Source of the DNA: an uncultured Gemmiger sp.
Lineage (GTDB): Bacteria; Bacillota; Clostridia; Oscillospirales; Ruminococcaceae
Length of the DNA: 6,462 nucleotides
Assembly: GCA_944382805.1 (NCBI GenBank)
Contig: CALWNS010000113.1
Span: 1-6,462 of the forward strand
Direction: 5' to 3'
Part shown: positions 1 to 6,462 of the stretch, piece by piece
Layout of the letters: the number at the start of each line of letters is the position of its first letter
Numbering within the stretch: the stretch's first letter is position 1
Position numbers and translations under genes: made by a program
Notes under the pieces: model-generated
What the model saw: the letters and a program-made list of their open reading frames with translations, nothing else
Told to the model about the DNA's origin: nothing
The model's database searches: none

Positions 1-534
1 AAGATCACCATCGATTCCGCTACCCTGATGAACAAGGGCCTGGAACTGATCGAGGCGGTATGGCTGTTCGGCCTGCCGCCGGAAAAGATCCAGATCGTGG
101 TCCAGCGCGAAAGCGTGATCCACTCGGCCGTACAGTTTGCCGACAATTCGGTCATTGCCCAGATGGGCGTGCCCGATATGCGCATCCCCATCCAGTATGC
201 GCTGACCTGGCCGGACCGGCTGCCCTCCCCGGCACCGGAACTGGACTTCGCCGCGCTCAAACACCTGAGCTTTGACGTGGCGGACGAAGAGACTTTCCGC
301 TGCCTGGCCGCCTGCAAAAAGGCCATTGCCAAGGGCGGCCTGGCCCCCTGCGCCGCCAACGGCGCCAACGAGGAAGCCGTGCGCCTGTTCCTGCAGGACA
401 AGATCGGCTTTTTGGATATCGGCCGCCTGGTCGAGGGCGTGGTGGACAGCGAACCGTTCGGGGCCGAATACACGCTGCAGGACGTTTGGGACTGCGACGC
501 GATGGCGCGCGCCTACGTCCGCGCGCATATATGA
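1..534 (+). CDS. dxr: 1-deoxy-D-xylulose 5-phosphate reductoisomerase, 3' part (5' end outside window)
   Basis: Dxr (IspC) rearranges and reduces 1-deoxy-D-xylulose 5-phosphate to 2-C-methyl-D-erythritol 4-phosphate with NADPH and a divalent metal; it is the first committed step of the cytoplasmic MEP isoprenoid pathway. The window opens inside the catalytic domain, and 177 residues remain before the TGA stop. The first residues, DSATLMNKGLE, are the family signature: visible S6, N11, K12 and E15 line up with E. coli S222, N227, K228 (substrate phosphate binding) and E231 (metal ligand). The segment ESVIHS followed by AQMGVPDMRIPIQYA is also typical and is closest in style to Firmicutes Dxr. 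The C-terminal helical domain follows, with the conserved AANGANEEAV stretch around residue 116. The NADPH-binding N-terminal domain lies upstream of the window. The frame is intact. rseP follows after 54 bases, as is common in Firmicutes, where cdsA usually precedes dxr (not visible here). Confidence 0.97.
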   Translation, partial: KITIDSATLMNKGLELIEAVWLFGLPPEKIQIVVQRESVIHSAVQFADNSVIAQMGVPDMRIPIQYALTWPDRLPSPAPELDFAALKHLSFDVADEETFRCLAACKKAIAKGGLAPCAANGANEEAVRLFLQDKIGFLDIGRLVEGVVDSEPFGAEYTLQDVWDCDAMARAYVRAHI

Positions 535-546
535 CCGTTTCCATCT

Positions 547-570
547 GCCGCGCCCGCTGCGGGGCGCGGC
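547..570 (+). other. GC-rich hairpin in the dxr-rseP gap
   Basis: The bases GCCGCGCCC (547-555) and GGGCGCGGC (562-570) are perfect reverse complements, giving a 9-bp all-G/C stem with a 6-base loop. It begins 12 bases after the dxr stop and ends 18 bases before the rseP start. It is followed by CTTCTCTGTG, which is pyrimidine-rich but not a run of T, so it is a poor match to an intrinsic terminator. It may stabilise the 3' end of the upstream message, mark a processing site, or cause partial attenuation; the sequence does not decide which. Confidence 0.6.
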
Positions 571-579
571 CTTCTCTGT

Positions 580-586
580 GAGGTGA
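580..586 (+). promoter_or_regulatory. Ribosome binding site of rseP, decides the start
   Basis: GAGGTGA lies just upstream of ATG 589, with 5 bases between the AGG core (581-583) and the start. An in-frame GTG at 583-585 would add two residues, but it sits inside this Shine-Dalgarno and has no good site of its own, so ATG 589 is preferred. Confidence 0.7.
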
Positions 587-588
587 CT

Positions 589-1662
589 ATGATCCTGGGC
601 CTGCTTACGGCGCTGGCGGCGATCTTTGTGTTCGGTGCCGTGGTGCTCATCCACGAACTGGGGCACTTTTTGGCGGCGCGCCGGTACGGCATTTTTGTAC
701 AGGAGTTTTCCATCGGCTTCGGCCCGGCGCTTTGGTCGCGGGTGCGGGGCGGCACGCGGTTCAGCGTCCGGCTGATCCCGCTGGGCGGGTATAACGCCAT
801 GCCGGGCGAAGAATCGGAGGCCGACCCGCCCGCCGGCAGCCGGGCGGCGCAGTCCACGGCGGTCAGCGGCCGCCTTTTCAGCGAAGCCGGCCCCTGGCAG
901 CGGTTCTTTGTCATCCTGAGCGGCGCGGCCATGAATTTTGTGCTGGGGTACCTGGTGCTGGTCCTTCTGTTAAGCCTCCAGGGGCCGATCGCCAGCTGCG
1001 TGATCTATGGCTTTTTGGGGGAGGAACCCAGCAGCCAGGCCAGCGGCCTGCAGGCCGGGGACGAGATCCTGTCGGTGAACGGGCATATCTGCTTTGTGGC
1101 GGAGGACGTCATCTACGAATTGCAGCGCGCCGAAAACTATACCGCCCCCATGACGGTGCGCCGCGGCGGCGAGATCGTGCAGCTGCCGGCGGTGCGGTTT
1201 GCCGCTGCCACGGGGGAGGACGGGCAGCAGACGATGGTGCTGGACTTCCAGGTCTACGGCATCGCCCGCACGCCGCATTCGGTGGCGGGCTGGGCGGCGC
1301 GTTACTTTGCCTACTATGCGCGCGCCATCCTGCGCGGCTTTGCCGACCTGGCCTGCGGCCGGGCGGGCATCAACCAACTGTCCGGCCCGGTGGGGGTGGT
1401 CACCACCATCAGCCAGGCGGTGCAGTACGGCTGGCAGGACCTGCTCAGCCTGACGGCGCTGCTGAGCATCAACCTCGGCATCTTCAACCTGCTGCCCATT
1501 CCGGCGCTGGACGGCTGCAAACTGCTGTTCTATGCGTTCGAGGGCGTTACAAAGCGCGCCGTGCCGCTGCGCGTCCAGGCAGTGGTGAATGCGGCGGGGC
1601 TGGCGGCGCTGCTCATGCTGATGGTCGCCGTGACCTTCTCGGATATCACAAAATTGCTATAA
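589..1662 (+). CDS. rseP: Site-2 membrane metalloprotease, RseP/RasP family (M50B)
   Basis: This is an integral-membrane zinc protease that cuts transmembrane segments within the bilayer. Known family members clip anti-sigma factors (RseA in E. coli, RsiW in B. subtilis) and remnant signal peptides; the substrate here cannot be read from the sequence. The product is 357 residues. The first membrane helix (about 3-25) carries the zinc motif HELGH, with H22, E23 and H26. FSIGFGP and RLIPLGGY follow, both family hallmarks. A second hydrophobic segment (about 106-130) leads to one PDZ domain around residues 130-210 with GLQAGDEILSVNGH. The conserved SGPVGVV lies at 265-271. The third helix ends in NLLPIPALDG, where D308 is the third zinc ligand, and a last helix spans about 333-353. 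With a single PDZ it resembles Gram-positive RasP and is shorter than E. coli RseP (450 residues, two PDZ domains). The usual LDGG reads LDGC (C310). ispG follows after 13 bases. Confidence 0.95.
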   Translation: MILGLLTALAAIFVFGAVVLIHELGHFLAARRYGIFVQEFSIGFGPALWSRVRGGTRFSVRLIPLGGYNAMPGEESEADPPAGSRAAQSTAVSGRLFSEAGPWQRFFVILSGAAMNFVLGYLVLVLLLSLQGPIASCVIYGFLGEEPSSQASGLQAGDEILSVNGHICFVAEDVIYELQRAENYTAPMTVRRGGEIVQLPAVRFAAATGEDGQQTMVLDFQVYGIARTPHSVAGWAARYFAYYARAILRGFADLACGRAGINQLSGPVGVVTTISQAVQYGWQDLLSLTALLSINLGIFNLLPIPALDGCKLLFYAFEGVTKRAVPLRVQAVVNAAGLAALLMLMVAVTFSDITKLL

Positions 1663-1667
1663 GGAAG
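1661..1667 (+). promoter_or_regulatory. Ribosome binding site of ispG, overlapping the rseP stop
   Basis: AAGGAAG shares its first two bases with the rseP TAA stop (1660-1662) and ends 8 bases before ATG 1676. This supports ATG 1676 over the in-frame GTG at 1667, which overlaps the site. Termination on rseP places ribosomes on this site, so translational coupling is plausible. Confidence 0.7.
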
Positions 1668-1675
1668 TGTTTTGT

Positions 1676-2728
1676 ATGCAGCGTCAGTGCAAACGGACAG
1701 TCAAGATCGGCAATGTCACCATCGGCGGCAACGAACCGATCGCCGTACAGACCATGCTCAATGTTCCCATTCAGGACGTGGCCGGCAATGTGGAACAGGC
1801 CCGGCGCGTAGCCGCGGCCGGCTGCCAGATCGTGCGCGTCACGGTGCCCACGCCGGCGGACGCCCGCGTGGTGGCCGCCATCAAGGAGGCGGTGGATATC
1901 CCGGTCGTGGCCGATATCCATTTTGATTACAAAGCGGCCCTGGCTGCGCTGGACGCCGGCGCGGACAAGATCCGCATCAACCCCGGCAACATCGGCGCGG
2001 ATGACCGCGTTAAGGCGGTGGCCGACGCCTGCAGCGCGCGGGGCGTGCCCATCCGCATCGGCGTGAACGGCGGCAGCCTGGAAAAGCATATCCTGGCGAA
2101 ATACGGCGCCCCCGTGCCCGAGGCGATGGTGGAAAGCGCGTTGTACCATGTCCGCCTGCTGGAAAAACATGACTTTGACAACATTGTCATCTCGATCAAA
2201 TCCTCCAATGTGCCGCGCATGATGGCCGCGTACCGGATGCTGAGCGCCCAGACCGATTACCCGCTGCACGTCGGCGTGACCGAGGCCGGCGGCAACCGCA
2301 TGGGGCTGATCAAATCCGGCATGGGCATCGGCGGTCTGCTGCTGGAGGGCATTGGCGATACGCTGCGCGTCAGCCTGACCGACACCCCGGAAAACGAAGT
2401 CTACGCCGGCTACGATATCCTGCGCGCCGTGGGCTACGCAGTGGCGGGGCCGGAGATCATCAGCTGCCCGACCTGCGGGCGCACCCAGTACCCGATGATG
2501 GACATCGCCAAACAGGTCGAGGACCGCCTGCGGGCCGACGGCTTCAAAAAGCCGCTCAAGATCGCCATCATGGGCTGCATCGTCAACGGCCCGGGCGAGG
2601 CGAGCGACGCCGACATCGGCATCGCCGGCGGCAAGGACGAAGCGCTGCTGTTCATCCGCGGCCAGCGCGTGCGAATGCTGAAGGAAAACATCGTCGATCA
2701 GCTGATCGAGGAGATCTACAAGCTGTAA
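1676..2728 (+). CDS. ispG: 4-hydroxy-3-methylbut-2-en-1-yl diphosphate synthase (IspG/GcpE)
   Basis: IspG reductively opens 2-C-methyl-D-erythritol 2,4-cyclodiphosphate to HMBPP, the next-to-last step of the MEP pathway, using a [4Fe-4S] cluster and reduced flavodoxin or ferredoxin. The product is 350 residues, the usual size for the bacterial two-domain form. The N-terminal TIM barrel is recognisable from VTIGGNEPIAVQTM, then VADIHFDY and ADKIRINPGNIG, and VTEAGG later. The C-terminal cluster domain carries CPTCGRT (C264, C267) and GCIVNGPGEA (C301, E308); these four residues correspond to the E. coli cluster ligands C270, C273, C305 and E312. All are intact. ATG 1676 was chosen for its ribosome binding site and because it places the conserved start region correctly. 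It shares the pathway with dxr two genes upstream. polC begins 19 bases after the TAA. The gene contains no TTA, CTA or TCA codon. Confidence 0.97.
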   Translation: MQRQCKRTVKIGNVTIGGNEPIAVQTMLNVPIQDVAGNVEQARRVAAAGCQIVRVTVPTPADARVVAAIKEAVDIPVVADIHFDYKAALAALDAGADKIRINPGNIGADDRVKAVADACSARGVPIRIGVNGGSLEKHILAKYGAPVPEAMVESALYHVRLLEKHDFDNIVISIKSSNVPRMMAAYRMLSAQTDYPLHVGVTEAGGNRMGLIKSGMGIGGLLLEGIGDTLRVSLTDTPENEVYAGYDILRAVGYAVAGPEIISCPTCGRTQYPMMDIAKQVEDRLRADGFKKPLKIAIMGCIVNGPGEASDADIGIAGGKDEALLFIRGQRVRMLKENIVDQLIEEIYKL

Positions 2729-2736
2729 CAGACAAA

Positions 2737-2742
2737 AAGGAG
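2737..2742 (+). promoter_or_regulatory. Strong ribosome binding site of polC ahead of a TTG start
   Basis: AAGGAG is a consensus Shine-Dalgarno placed 5 bases before TTG 2748-2750. No in-frame ATG occurs for about the first hundred codons of the PolC-like reading frame, so this site is what supports the TTG start. Confidence 0.75.
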
Positions 2743-2747
2743 CTTCC

Positions 2748-5700
2748 TTGAAACCTCTTGTCACGCAAGTCTGGCCGCAGTTTACGGCCGATGCACAGTT
2801 CAACGCCGCGTTTGGCGGCGTGTTGGTCGAGCGGGTGGAGCTGCTGCGCACCTCCCGCCGGGTCGTTATCAGCCTGCGCAGCGCCGAGCCTTTGGACCCG
2901 GCGCTGTGCGGGCGCCTTTTGGCGTCTTTGCAGGCGGTGTTTGCCGGGTACGAATTGCAGCTCAAGACCTACTTCAACTACAGCGCCATCACGCCGGAGG
3001 CCGTCCGTCTGCTGATCGAGGAACTGAAAAACCAGGGGATGCCGGTCAACGGTTTTCTGGACAAAAGCGAGCCGGTCGTGTTCGAGCCGGACGGTATGAC
3101 CGTGCGGGTCAATGCCGGGCGCGCCATCCTGGAAAGCGTCGAGTTCCCGCGCCGCCTGGCCGAGCTGATCCAGGAACGCACCGGGTCGCTGCCCATCGTG
3201 CGCATGAAGGACGTGGCGGCGCAGATGGACGCCGATGCGCTGGAACGCCGCGTGGCCGAAAAGACGCCGGCGGTACAGTTTAAGGCCAAGGAGGAGGTCG
3301 CGCCGTTTACCATCGACGGCCTGGCGCTGACCGAAAAGCCGCCCAAGCTGTTCCACGGCAAGCCGTTCAAACCGGCCGACCTGCGCCCGCTCAACGATCT
3401 GGGCGACGGCGGCAAGATCACGGTCTGGGGCGATGTGTTTGCCACCGAGATCAAGGGCAGCCGCCGCAAGATCTATTTTACCTCCATCACCGACTATAAC
3501 GGCTCGATCAACCTGAAAGTCCTGGGCGACGAGAGCGAGGATATGTCCAAGTGGGAGGGGCTCAAGCCCGGCGCAACGCTGATCGTGCGCGGCAACTATA
3601 CCTACGATAAGTACGAGCGCGACTATGTGCTGCTGCCCTACGATGTGCTGCAGGTCGAGCGCGCGCCCCGCCAGGACACCGCCCCCGAAGGGCAAAAGCG
3701 CGTAGAACTGCACCTGCACACCAAGTCCAGCTCGATGGACGGCTTTTGCGACCCCGGCAAGGTCGTGCGCCTGGCGCACCGCATGGGGCACCGGGCCATT
3801 GCCATCACCGACCACGGCGTCTGCCAGGGCTACCCGGAAGCCATGCTGGCCGCCGATGACATCCACAAAAAGGACCCGGGTTTCAAGCTGATCTATGGCT
3901 GCGAAGCCTATTTTGTGGACGACCTGGTCCCCACCGTGTACGGCAGGGCCTGCCAGCCGCTGACCGGCTCTTTTATCGTATTCGATACCGAGACCACCGG
4001 CCTGGACCCCAACAGCGACCGCCTGACCGAGATCGGCGCCGTTTTTGTGGAAAATGGCCGCATCAACGAAGAAAAGAAGTTCTCCACCTTTGTCAACCCC
4101 GGTATGCCCATCCCGGCCCGGGTGGTGGAGTTGACCGGCATCAACGACGGCATGGTGGCCAACGCCCCCACGCCGGAACAGGCCATCCGTCAGTTCAAGG
4201 AATTCTGCGGTGACCATGTGCTGGTGGCGCACAACGCTGCCGGCTTTGATATGCTGTTCCTGCGCCGGGCGGGCGAGCGCGCGGGCGTGGAGTTCGACAA
4301 TACCTACATCGATTCGCTGCCCATGGCGCAGGCCCTGTTCCCGGGGCTGCACAACTATAAGCTGGACACCATCAACAAACACCTGGAGATCCCGCCCTTC
4401 AACCACCACCGCGCGGTCGACGATGCCATGGCGTTGGCCCGCATCTACGAAAAGATGCTGGAGGACCTGCGCGAAAAGGGGATCCACACGCTGGAGGAGA
4501 TCAACACCGGCCTGGGCGGCAACAAAGAGGTGCTGAAAAAGAAGTACTACCACCTGATCATCCTGGTGCAGAACCAGACCGGGCTGAAAAACCTGTACCG
4601 TATCGTCAGTGAAGCGCACACCAAGTATTTCTTTAAGAAACCGCGCGTGCCGCGCAGCGTGCTGAACCAGTACCGCGAAGGGCTGCTGCTCTCTTCTGCC
4701 TGTGAAGCAGGGGAGCTTTACAGGGCAATCGCGGCCGGCCGGAGCCACGAAGAGCTGCTGCGCATCGCCGATTACTACGACTTCCTGGAGATCCAGCCCC
4801 TGGGCAACAACGAGTTTATGGTGCGCAACGGCCAGGTGGATTCCATCGAAGCGATCAAGAACTATAACCGCACCGTGGTAGCTCTGGGCGAAGAACTGCA
4901 CAAGCCGGTCATCGCCACCGGGGACGTGCATTTCCAGGAGCCGGAGGACGCCGCCTACCGGGCCATCCTGCAGGCCGGCAACGGCTTTAAGGATGCCGAT
5001 AACCAGGCGCCCCTGTACTACCGCACCACGCCCGACCTGCTGGAGGATTTCAGCTACCTGGGCAAAGAAAAGGCGTTCGAGGTGGTGGTGACCAACCCCA
5101 ACAAAGTGGCTGCCACCATCGACGGCAACCTGCGCGCCATCCCCAAGGGGACCTACCCGCCCTCCATCCCCGGCGCCGAGGAGCAGCTGCGCAGCGGCAC
5201 CTGGGAGCACGCGCGCAAGGGCTACGGCGACCCGCTGCCGGATGTGCTGCAAAAGCGGCTCAAAAAAGAGCTGGACTCCATCTGCGGCCACGGCTATGCC
5301 GTTTTGTATGTCATTGCGGTCAAGCTGGTGGCGTTTTCCAACGCCGGCGGCTACCAGGTGGGCAGCCGCGGTTCGGTCGGGTCTTCGGCCGTGGCGCACT
5401 TTGCCGGCATTTCCGAAGTAAACAGTATGCCGCCGCACTACCTGTGCCCCGAATGCCAGCACAGCGAATGGATCGACGACGGCGTGACGATGGACGGCTT
5501 TGACCTGCCCGACAAAAAATGCCCGGTCTGCGGCACGGCGATGGTCATGGACGGCCACGACATCCCGTTCGAGACCTTCCTTGGCTTTTATGGCGACAAG
5601 GAGCCGGATATCGACCTGAACTTCTCGGGTATGTACCAGTCCAACGTCCACCGCTATACCGAGGAATTGTTCGGCAAGGAAAACGTGTTCAAAGCGGGTA

Positions 5701-6462
5701 CCGTCTCCGGCCTGCAGGACAAAACGGCGTTCGGCTATGTCAAAAAATACCTGGAGGAGCGCGGCCGCACCGTCAACCGTGCGGAGGAAAACCGCCTGTG
5801 CATTGGCTGCACCGGCGTCAAGCGCACGACCGGCCAGCACCCCGGCGGTATGGTCGTTGTGCCGGATACCTTCGATATTTACGATTTCTGCGCCATCCAG
5901 CACCCGGCCGACGACGTGAAGGGCGGCCTGCTGACCACCCATTTCGAATTCAAATACCTGCACGATACGCTGCTCAAGCTGGACGAGCTGGGCCACGATG
6001 TGCCTACCTTCTATAAATATTTCGAGGAGTATTCCGGCATCCCCATCGACTCGGTGCCCATGAACGACCCCAAGGTCTACAGCCTGCTGACCTCCACCGA
6101 GGCGCTGGGCGTCACGCCGGAGCAGATCGGCAGCCAGACCGGCACCTTCGGCATCCCGGAAATGGGCACGAACTTCGTGCGCCAGATGCTGCTGGACGCC
6201 CAGCCGAAAAACTTCTCCGAGCTGATCCAGATCTCCGGCCTTTCTCACGGAACCGACGTCTGGACCAACAACGCCGATGAACTGATCCGCTCCAAGACCT
6301 GCACCATTGCCGAGGTCATCGGCTGCCGCGACAGCATCATGCTCTACCTGCTGCGCAAGGGCCTGGAACCCAAGACGGCGTTTGACATCATGGAGGCCGT
6401 GCGCAAAGGCAAGGTGGCCAAGGGCGGCTTCCAGCCCGGCTGGGAGGAGACGATGCGCGAGC
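2748..6462 (+). CDS. polC: DNA polymerase III alpha subunit, PolC type (3' end outside window)
   Basis: PolC is the replicative DNA polymerase of low-GC-type Gram-positive bacteria, with its own 3'-5' proofreading exonuclease; it works at the fork with the beta clamp, clamp loader and DnaE. 1238 codons are visible without interruption. Order of domains: variable N-terminal region (1 to about 215); OB fold (about 222-300); PHP domain starting at HLHT (H322, H324, D331, H348, D355, H356, E386) and resuming after the exonuclease (C652, D726, H728); inserted DEDDh exonuclease (about 410-570) with D413, E415, D501, H554 and D559; polymerase core with GSRGSVGSS; a four-cysteine zinc site (C900, C903, C925, C928); catalytic PDIDLNFSG with D954 and D956, and the third catalytic aspartate D1079 in LLKLDELGHD. 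CTGVKRTTGQHPGG and SGLSHGTDVW are further PolC signatures. Compared with roughly 1440-residue homologues, about 190 C-terminal residues are missing beyond the window edge. The TTG start rests on the AAGGAG site. No TTA, CTA or TCA codon is used. Confidence 0.97.
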   Translation, partial: MKPLVTQVWPQFTADAQFNAAFGGVLVERVELLRTSRRVVISLRSAEPLDPALCGRLLASLQAVFAGYELQLKTYFNYSAITPEAVRLLIEELKNQGMPVNGFLDKSEPVVFEPDGMTVRVNAGRAILESVEFPRRLAELIQERTGSLPIVRMKDVAAQMDADALERRVAEKTPAVQFKAKEEVAPFTIDGLALTEKPPKLFHGKPFKPADLRPLNDLGDGGKITVWGDVFATEIKGSRRKIYFTSITDYNGSINLKVLGDESEDMSKWEGLKPGATLIVRGNYTYDKYERDYVLLPYDVLQVERAPRQDTAPEGQKRVELHLHTKSSSMDGFCDPGKVVRLAHRMGHRAIAITDHGVCQGYPEAMLAADDIHKKDPGFKLIYGCEAYFVDDLVPTVYGRACQPLTGSFIVFDTETTGLDPNSDRLTEIGAVFVENGRINEEKKFSTFVNPGMPIPARVVELTGINDGMVANAPTPEQAIRQFKEFCGDHVLVAHNAAGFDMLFLRRAGERAGVEFDNTYIDSLPMAQALFPGLHNYKLDTINKHLEIPPFNHHRAVDDAMALARIYEKMLEDLREKGIHTLEEINTGLGGNKEVLKKKYYHLIILVQNQTGLKNLYRIVSEAHTKYFFKKPRVPRSVLNQYREGLLLSSACEAGELYRAIAAGRSHEELLRIADYYDFLEIQPLGNNEFMVRNGQVDSIEAIKNYNRTVVALGEELHKPVIATGDVHFQEPEDAAYRAILQAGNGFKDADNQAPLYYRTTPDLLEDFSYLGKEKAFEVVVTNPNKVAATIDGNLRAIPKGTYPPSIPGAEEQLRSGTWEHARKGYGDPLPDVLQKRLKKELDSICGHGYAVLYVIAVKLVAFSNAGGYQVGSRGSVGSSAVAHFAGISEVNSMPPHYLCPECQHSEWIDDGVTMDGFDLPDKKCPVCGTAMVMDGHDIPFETFLGFYGDKEPDIDLNFSGMYQSNVHRYTEELFGKENVFKAGTVSGLQDKTAFGYVKKYLEERGRTVNRAEENRLCIGCTGVKRTTGQHPGGMVVVPDTFDIYDFCAIQHPADDVKGGLLTTHFEFKYLHDTLLKLDELGHDVPTFYKYFEEYSGIPIDSVPMNDPKVYSLLTSTEALGVTPEQIGSQTGTFGIPEMGTNFVRQMLLDAQPKNFSELIQISGLSHGTDVWTNNADELIRSKTCTIAEVIGCRDSIMLYLLRKGLEPKTAFDIMEAVRKGKVAKGGFQPGWEETMRE
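4691..4715 (+). other. Possible RNA hairpin inside polC
   Basis: CTCTTCTGC (4691-4699) can pair with GCAGGGGAG (4707-4715) as RNA, giving 9 pairs including two G-U wobbles around a 7-base loop, followed by CTTTA. It lies within the conserved codons for the SSACEAGEL segment of PolC, in a short patch of codons that are otherwise uncommon in this gene. A function is not shown; it could be chance. Confidence 0.3.

Noticed and set aside
547..576. Reading the dxr-rseP hairpin as an intrinsic terminator ending the operon
   Set aside because: There is no T-run after the stem, and I see no clear promoter in the remaining gap before rseP.
513..932. - strand open frame over the dxr-rseP junction
   Set aside because: Low-complexity Arg/Ala/Pro-rich translation overlapping the start of a well-supported rseP; no ribosome binding site or domain that I can see.
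1646..2965. A 439-residue open reading frame on the - strand over ispG
   Set aside because: Codon-aligned shadow of ispG for the same reason; no family motifs, and ispG is clearly real with all cluster ligands.
3975..4460. Exonuclease domain interrupting the PHP domain, which could look like an insertion or intein
   Set aside because: This is the normal architecture of PolC; the exonuclease is expected inside the PHP domain, and no intein splice motifs are present.
5519..6016. 165-residue + strand frame inside polC
   Set aside because: Lies in another frame of the most conserved part of PolC, including the catalytic aspartates; its translation shows no recognisable fold.
2652..6248. A 1198-residue open reading frame on the - strand, antisense to polC
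   Set aside because: It is codon-aligned with polC and stays open only because polC lacks TTA, CTA and TCA. The predicted protein is rich in His, Val, Asp, Gln and Arg in the way antisense translations of GC-rich genes are, and shows no recognisable domain, while the + strand carries an unmistakable PolC.
2748..6462. Frameshift or pseudogene in polC, suspected because it lacks a stop in the window
   Set aside because: The frame reads through continuously with conserved motifs in order to the last base; the missing end is simply beyond the window.

Overview
This window is a compact, ordinary piece of housekeeping chromosome. It carries four genes on the + strand, all pointing the same way: the 3' end of dxr, complete rseP (rasP-type), complete ispG, and polC, which runs off the right edge. 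I found no mobile element, CRISPR array, RNA gene, phage gene or unknown protein family, and nothing that looks like an undescribed system.

Organism: PolC, the Gram-positive replicative polymerase with an exonuclease inserted in its PHP domain, points to Firmicutes. The order dxr-rseP-ispG-polC is familiar from Clostridia. The DNA is GC-rich (roughly 60-65% by eye) with strong G/C preference at third codon positions, which would fit a GC-rich gut clostridium such as the Faecalibacterium/Gemmiger/Subdoligranulum group of Oscillospiraceae. That placement is inference; the sequence alone does not fix the genus.

Layout: 1-534, end of dxr (MEP isoprenoid pathway, second step). 535-588, a 54-base gap with a perfect 9-bp GC-rich hairpin. 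589-1662, rseP, a membrane site-2 protease. 1663-1675, a short gap holding the ispG ribosome binding site. 1676-2728, ispG (late MEP step, [4Fe-4S] enzyme). 2729-2747, a short gap with a strong Shine-Dalgarno. 2748-6462, polC from a TTG start, 1238 codons present and about 190 C-terminal residues missing. There is no gene-free stretch longer than about 55 bases.

How they fit together: the small gaps and lack of a convincing terminator suggest co-transcription. Two genes make isoprenoid precursors (for undecaprenyl phosphate, quinones and the like), one handles regulated intramembrane proteolysis, and one copies the chromosome. All catalytic residues I could place are intact. The remaining points of interest are small: two hairpins, a non-ATG start, an LDGC variant in RseP, and a strong codon bias that opens very long spurious antisense reading frames.
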